Shown piece after piece: positions 59,460 to 64,000 of a DNA stretch of 64,000 nt. The notes under the pieces were generated by a model that searched no databases, was not told the origin of the DNA, and saw only the letters and a list, made by a program, of their open reading frames with translations. Each line of letters begins with the position of its first letter. The stretch's first letter is position 1. Location: contig SJOL01008356.1 in NCBI GenBank assembly GCA_004794785.1, positions 97,853 to 161,852 of the forward strand, given 5' to 3'. The position numbers and the translations under genes are program-made. The DNA is from Opisthorchis felineus (lineage: Eukaryota > Platyhelminthes > Trematoda > Opisthorchiida > Opisthorchiidae).

Positions 59460-60862
59460 AGGAGGAGGAGGATGGAGATAATGCACAGAGCTGGGGAAAA
59501 TTAAGTCTGTCTGGCATGTGCACTACATATCCCAACCAGCGTAACCTTTGAAGTGTGAGTACCTCATCCATTATGCAAGAGTTCCTTTCTCCTAAGAACG
59601 TTTCGCGCGTCGTGGCATTTCTAAGCCGATATTGACGTCGGACGCGGTGATCTCTCCGGATAAACCGGTGGTCAAACACTGGCAGTTTTCGTGCATCCTC
59701 TGCGCATAGCGGCCACGTTTCTGACCCATAGGGTAGTATGGATCGAGCCGCCGCAGTGTATGCTCTACCCTTGACTCAAACTCATGTTAAACCGAAGTCG
59801 TAGGCGTAGGAAGTTGGCAAAAGTTGTCCTGGCCTTCCTGATTCGATGAGTAAATCTCCTCTCCAGCAGGTTCGGCAACCGCCCAGATAAACAAATTTAC
59901 CCACCAAGTCGATTGGCTCGTCTGCGAGCAAGGGGTTTGGATTTGATCCCACCGGGTCTTGTAGCAGCACTCTTTGCAGGTGTGAAGCGCATACGAAACC
60001 TTGCGGAAAACTTAAAATAGCTTGCATCTTTGAAGAATTCGAACCAAGAGTACCATTATCCTCCGTATAAGGAAGATCCGCAATGGACTGCCCCGCATTT
60101 GGATCACGGGGGTTCACCGGGGAGTCAGCCAGAGAACTTTCAGGCAGCACAATAACAACAACAAGGTTGAAGAACAATGGTGAGAGAGGGCAGCCTTGTC
60201 TTAAATCACTGGATGTGGTTAACTCAGGTGACAGCTTGATGCATATTCGCAGGCGCCCAGAGGAGTTCGCATACAGTGCCCTCATAAGGGATAAACATTT
60301 AAAAGGGACTCTGATCACCAAACAACACCATAGTTACCGACGATGAGCAAAGTCAAAAACTGCTTTCAGAGCAAGAGAGTCGACCAATACGTGACATTTA
60401 GAACAGTGGTACTGTCCAAAAAGTTGTCTCAAGGCAAAGCCACGTTCAATTATCCTCGGCCAGGTTGAGGCCCAGCATGATTCTCATGGGGTTTTCTCTC
60501 CCCATAATCGGTCAACCTGCGCAAAACAATGTCAAAGAGCACTTTGGATGTCACGGCTTGTAGACCGATGCTGCGATGAATTTTTCAGACTGGTTTCAAG
60601 GTCAAGGCACTCCACTCCACTAGCATTCTGTTTCCGTCCAAAATCTCCCGTGACAGAGCCAATGCTTCGTTGAAAGGTGCGGGATGCAGACCATCCGGGC
60701 CGTATGACTAATCGTTTTGGAGCGGTGATGTTTCAAGCTGGATATCTGTTGTCGATGGCCGGCCGGTGTCGATGTTCCATACCGGCTCGTTGCGTTCTTC
60801 CGGAGCATGTGTTGAGGAAGGCCAACTGAACTGTCGTTTAAAGTGCTCAGCCCATCAAACCG
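59460..60862 (-). pseudogene. RTE-like LINE, reverse transcriptase to C-terminus, minus strand
   Basis: From right to left the minus strand gives FKRQFSWPSSTHAPEERNEP, a worn GPDGLHPAPFNEAL, HVLVDSLALKAVFDFAHRR (damaged FLDFKAAFD motif), ALYANSSGRLRICIKLSPEL, LRQGCPLSPLFFNLVV, a worn ADLPYTEDNGTLGSNSS where YADDIALLGS is expected, and NPLLADEPIDLVGKFVYLGG. Near 59500-59680 it ends with FDHRFIRRDHRVRRQYRLRN and LRWLGYVVHMP. It meets the plus-strand copy tail to tail. The catalytic pair is damaged and the frame is broken. Confidence 0.8.
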
Positions 60863-60989
60863 AATGAGGCAAACATCAGCTGCACAAAAAATGAATATAT
60901 AGCTGGAAAATGCAACATAATTCTGAACCTATACAGAAGCGTCAAGTAGACTGCAGTGGATAGACGGCCTGAAAGGAAAATGTGTAATC

Positions 60990-62270
60990 TTCCCTGGATC
61001 TTTCTCAGACTATTGCAGGTATGCGACAAGCGAACATGTGATTGCGGTTCAATACTGTCTGGCATAAACAGGAAGTTCTACAGGAAGTCAAGGGTGCATT
61101 AGTCGTGCCACTATATTAGGAGGAAGGAAGCAAAACTCAACCCGACAACTACAGAGACATTAACCTGCTAAACTTATCTCACTGGTGAGCTTCTGACATG
61201 ACTACTGCTCGATCATCTGACAGCTGAACTGATCGAGACACACGATGTGGTTTCCGTGCCGTTAGCAGCACAATGATCTGATGGCAACTGCAAGACAGTC
61301 TCAATAAGAACCCCGTGAACATAGCCAGTCGCTCCATGCACTCTACACAGATCTCAAGTAAGCTTTCAACTCCGTCAACCAAAAACTAGTTTGGACAGAT
61401 CTTTCCAAATACGACTGTCCGCCAAAACTTATCAGCCCCATCGGAAGCCCATATGATGGTGCAAATGAATCGACTTCAAATGATTTGGAACTCCCCTTTG
61501 ATGATGCTCTTTTGCTCCCGCTCTCTCCATTCACAATGCGCCAGGTGAAGTCCATTAAATTCCTTCGCGCATCAGGAGCGGAACGGAGTTTGTGGACTAC
61601 TGCACAGAGTTCTGTTGTCTAGATAGCTGACGTGACAGTCGAACGTGACCTGAGATTCCGTGCTGCCATGGCCTTTAACAAACTAGAGAAAAGGTGTAGG
61701 GGCACTGGTGCTTATGAATGGAGATTAAAAAAGACGTCTACGAAGCGATGGTCCTATTTTCTCTCAGGTACCGCATTACAACCCTGACGAAACACCACCA
61801 AAACATCCAATACTTTGGCGGTTTTCACATGCACTGCATGGAGCACATACCGAGTTTTAACTGAAATGAACGAGTGCCGGAGTCGCAGATCCAAAAACGG
61901 GAGCGTTGTGACGGAATGAAAGCCACGATCACGTTCAATCGTCTTCGCTGATTTGGACATTTTTGCCGAGTGGAGAGGAACGGAATTCGAATCAGCTTCT
62001 GTTTGGTCAACCGAATAGGAAAGTGAACTTTGGTTAACAAAATTTTTGACACCTGGACAATGGTCAAAAGTCTGAAGGCCGCCCACGTGGATCTGGTGAA
62101 ATCGGAAGCGGCGAAACGTCGCTGAATAAATTCAGCTAAGCAGATCCGTCTTCCTAAGATTACCAAAGAGCTCTGAGGATTCTAGAAGTGACTTCCCGTG
62201 ACTACCGGCATATAGAACAGAACAAGAGAACACACTGAATGCATCGGTATGCTAAGCCTTCGATGGCGCT
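60990..62270 (+). pseudogene. LINE (second type), RT to C-terminal part, decayed
   Basis: Joined frames read VVPLY-like residues, PDNYRDINLLNLS (61140 on), LLLDHLTAELIETHDVV and worn DLSKAFNSVNQ residues (61350-61385). Later come DVYEAMVLFSLRYRI, FGGFHMHCMEHIPSF, ERVPESQIQKRERCDGMKAT and RLRFGHFCRVE (61735-61980), the usual LINE C-terminal block. Many stops. It differs in sequence from the RTE-like family. Confidence 0.6.
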
Positions 62271-64000
62271 CTATTCGACTTTCAATGGCTATCATCTTGG
62301 GAGCCAAAACAAGCCAAAGCGGGTGCATTATGGGTTTGTCTTATTAGTAATTCATATCCTCAGTTTAATCGAAGCGGAAACCACTAGACTCAAGTGGTAG
62401 ATTGTGCTCATTTGTGTTTAAAAACTAGGCCGAATCCCCTGGTCAGCCCGGAGAGTTAGACTTACAACAGTGCTAGAAGTGACTTTTGTGAACATCTTCG
62501 TACAGAGCACTCATTGTATACACTTTTTTTCGAATTTTTTTTCATATCTCAAATGAACGAATTGGCATTGCCAAAAAGCCAACGAAACATCGAGCCCTAC
62601 AATCAGAAGTTGAACTAACTGAAATTACCCCTAGCTGCCACGACTGGGAATGAGACATCCGAACAGGACAGCACACTTAATCCTGACACTCACGTCACCC
62701 AGGACAACCACCTAATTCGTCTCGTAAAGGTGTTGGACTGCCCAACTTGCATTTCCAATATCCTCTTCAATGAGACCCTGTGAAATAAACTAGCACCGCG
62801 AATGTATGGAGGTTTAAAACCCTGAAACATGAAGTCCTTTTGAGGCTGCTGGGAAAAAGAACTGAAAGGAAGTTGGTCATATTGCACTAATAAAAATTGC
62901 GCTGAAGGGTTTTTTAATGTTCTGAACTTAAACAAACGGAAATAATCATCACAGACTCTCTCTCTCTCTCTATCTCTCTCTATCTCGACGAGACAGGACA
63001 AGCTGTTTAAAGTGAGATTCTTTTAAATTCTTATTTTGGGTCCCGAGTGAATTCATCACGTGACGAGCAAAAACGACTCAATTCCATTCACTAGGACTGG
63101 GCTTATAATGCAAAACGTCGTGTACTTAGGTCTGAAATCGAAAACAGGAACAGAATGATTGAAAATGATTCTACGATGTCACGTGCGGGAAGTTATAATC
63201 CTCATTTGGCTCACAGCATTACTGGAGATCTGCCTGCTACGATACAATACAGTACAAACCCCAACTGACTGATTCGTTGTAGGTTCTACAAAAATCCAAG
63301 ACGTAGAATTTTTCCATTTAGCCTGCTCCAAGGCCAAAATGGCTTATTCAAGGAAGTGCCAAAAACCACACAGAAAGGGTTGGTATTGATTGGAAACCAA
63401 CGCCCCGACGTCGATGAGTGTTAGACTGTCATGATTAAATCAAAACCGAATACCGTGAGACAAAGATCAAATCATCTTGATGTCATAACTGCTCCTCCGG
63501 TCAGCCTACATGACCTGTGACCTGAATATAAGTTATCAAGCATGGACTGATGAGAACTCCACCCGGGGCCGTCATCCGGTTGACCAAATAATCAATTCAA
63601 CAGATGAGACCTAAAATCGTTCGCAGTCGCATTCACTAACAAGAGATGAATGAATGAACAGTTGAATAAAACACTTATGCGACACAAGTTGCCTAAGCTG
63701 CCGAAGCTGAGTTGCTCAGATGAGCTAGGATCTAATCTGTTTTAGATGGTTAACTCCAAAATTGCGATGTTTGCCCAAGAAAACCCGACTGTCTCAAAAT
63801 CGTGAGCGCAATCCACTGAAACTGCCTCACTTTATACCTGTAAAGACTTTCGGCTGTCTGTAGTTTGCAGGTACTGAACCAAAACGTTAGTTTTTGTTTC
63901 TCTACTTCATACAACGACAACCTCCCTATTGGTCCTTAAAGAATACCAACCTGCATCTTCATGGGGCACACAAATATGGCTAATCGATCGCATCCGCTCG
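62270..64000. other. Right end of window, nothing coding recognised
   Basis: Apart from the (TC)n run, no gene, LINE motif or RNA was seen by eye. Confidence 0.5.
62956..62986 (+). repeat. (TC)n microsatellite, interrupted
   Basis: CT units with two TAT interruptions. Confidence 0.9.

Noticed and set aside
1..64000. CRISPR arrays, bacterial operons or prophage
   Set aside because: The window is clearly animal nuclear DNA with spliced exons; no regularly spaced short repeats of that type were seen.

Overview
The window is eukaryotic nuclear DNA, most likely from a parasitic flatworm (trematode, fluke-like). The grounds are one animal gene split into many short exons with GT..AG introns of up to about 11 kb, dense RTE-type LINE relics, tRNA-derived SINEs, and short repeats that carry hammerhead ribozymes, a combination best known from schistosomes. 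The species cannot be named from the sequence alone. Most long open frames here are chance or decayed transposon frames, not genes.

Positions 2768-48538 (+ strand) hold the 3' two thirds of a Rap guanine-nucleotide exchange factor of the PDZ-GEF family (RAPGEF2/RAPGEF6; fly Dizzy, worm pxf-1). Sixteen exons could be chained with every splice phase consistent, giving 4524 coding bases (1507 residues plus stop). In order they encode the second half of a PDZ domain, a linker, a Ras-association (RA) domain, the catalytic RasGEF domain, and a long Ser/Pro/Gln/His-rich tail with short blocks shared with vertebrate RAPGEF2. The cyclic-nucleotide-binding-like and RasGEF-N domains expected at the N-terminus lie left of the window.

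The introns and the 3' flank are packed with repeats. These are decayed RTE-like LINEs (1-850 -, 10470-13190 +, 25150-26290 +, 29110-29550 -, 56316-59444 +, 59460-60862 -), pieces of a second LINE type (8740-9240 +, 13512-13940 -, 60990-62270 +), and five copies of a tRNA-derived SINE. The most notable repeats are two families that carry hammerhead ribozymes. One is a retrozyme-like family of about 280 bp (copies near 16.5, 31.2, 32.5, 42.6 and 51.8 kb). The other is a Sm-alpha-like SINE, present as an inverted pair with a 15-bp target duplication at 20500-20999 and as a worn copy near 7.07 kb. Three ribozymes are intact by eye, at 20854-20898 (+), 31218-31260 (-) and 32621-32663 (+). The two plus-strand ones lie in introns in the sense direction, so they would be transcribed within the Rap-GEF pre-mRNA.

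Downstream of the gene are a nuclear tRNA-Arg(ACG) with a pol III terminator (52423-52503) and a graveyard of converging LINEs to the end of the window.
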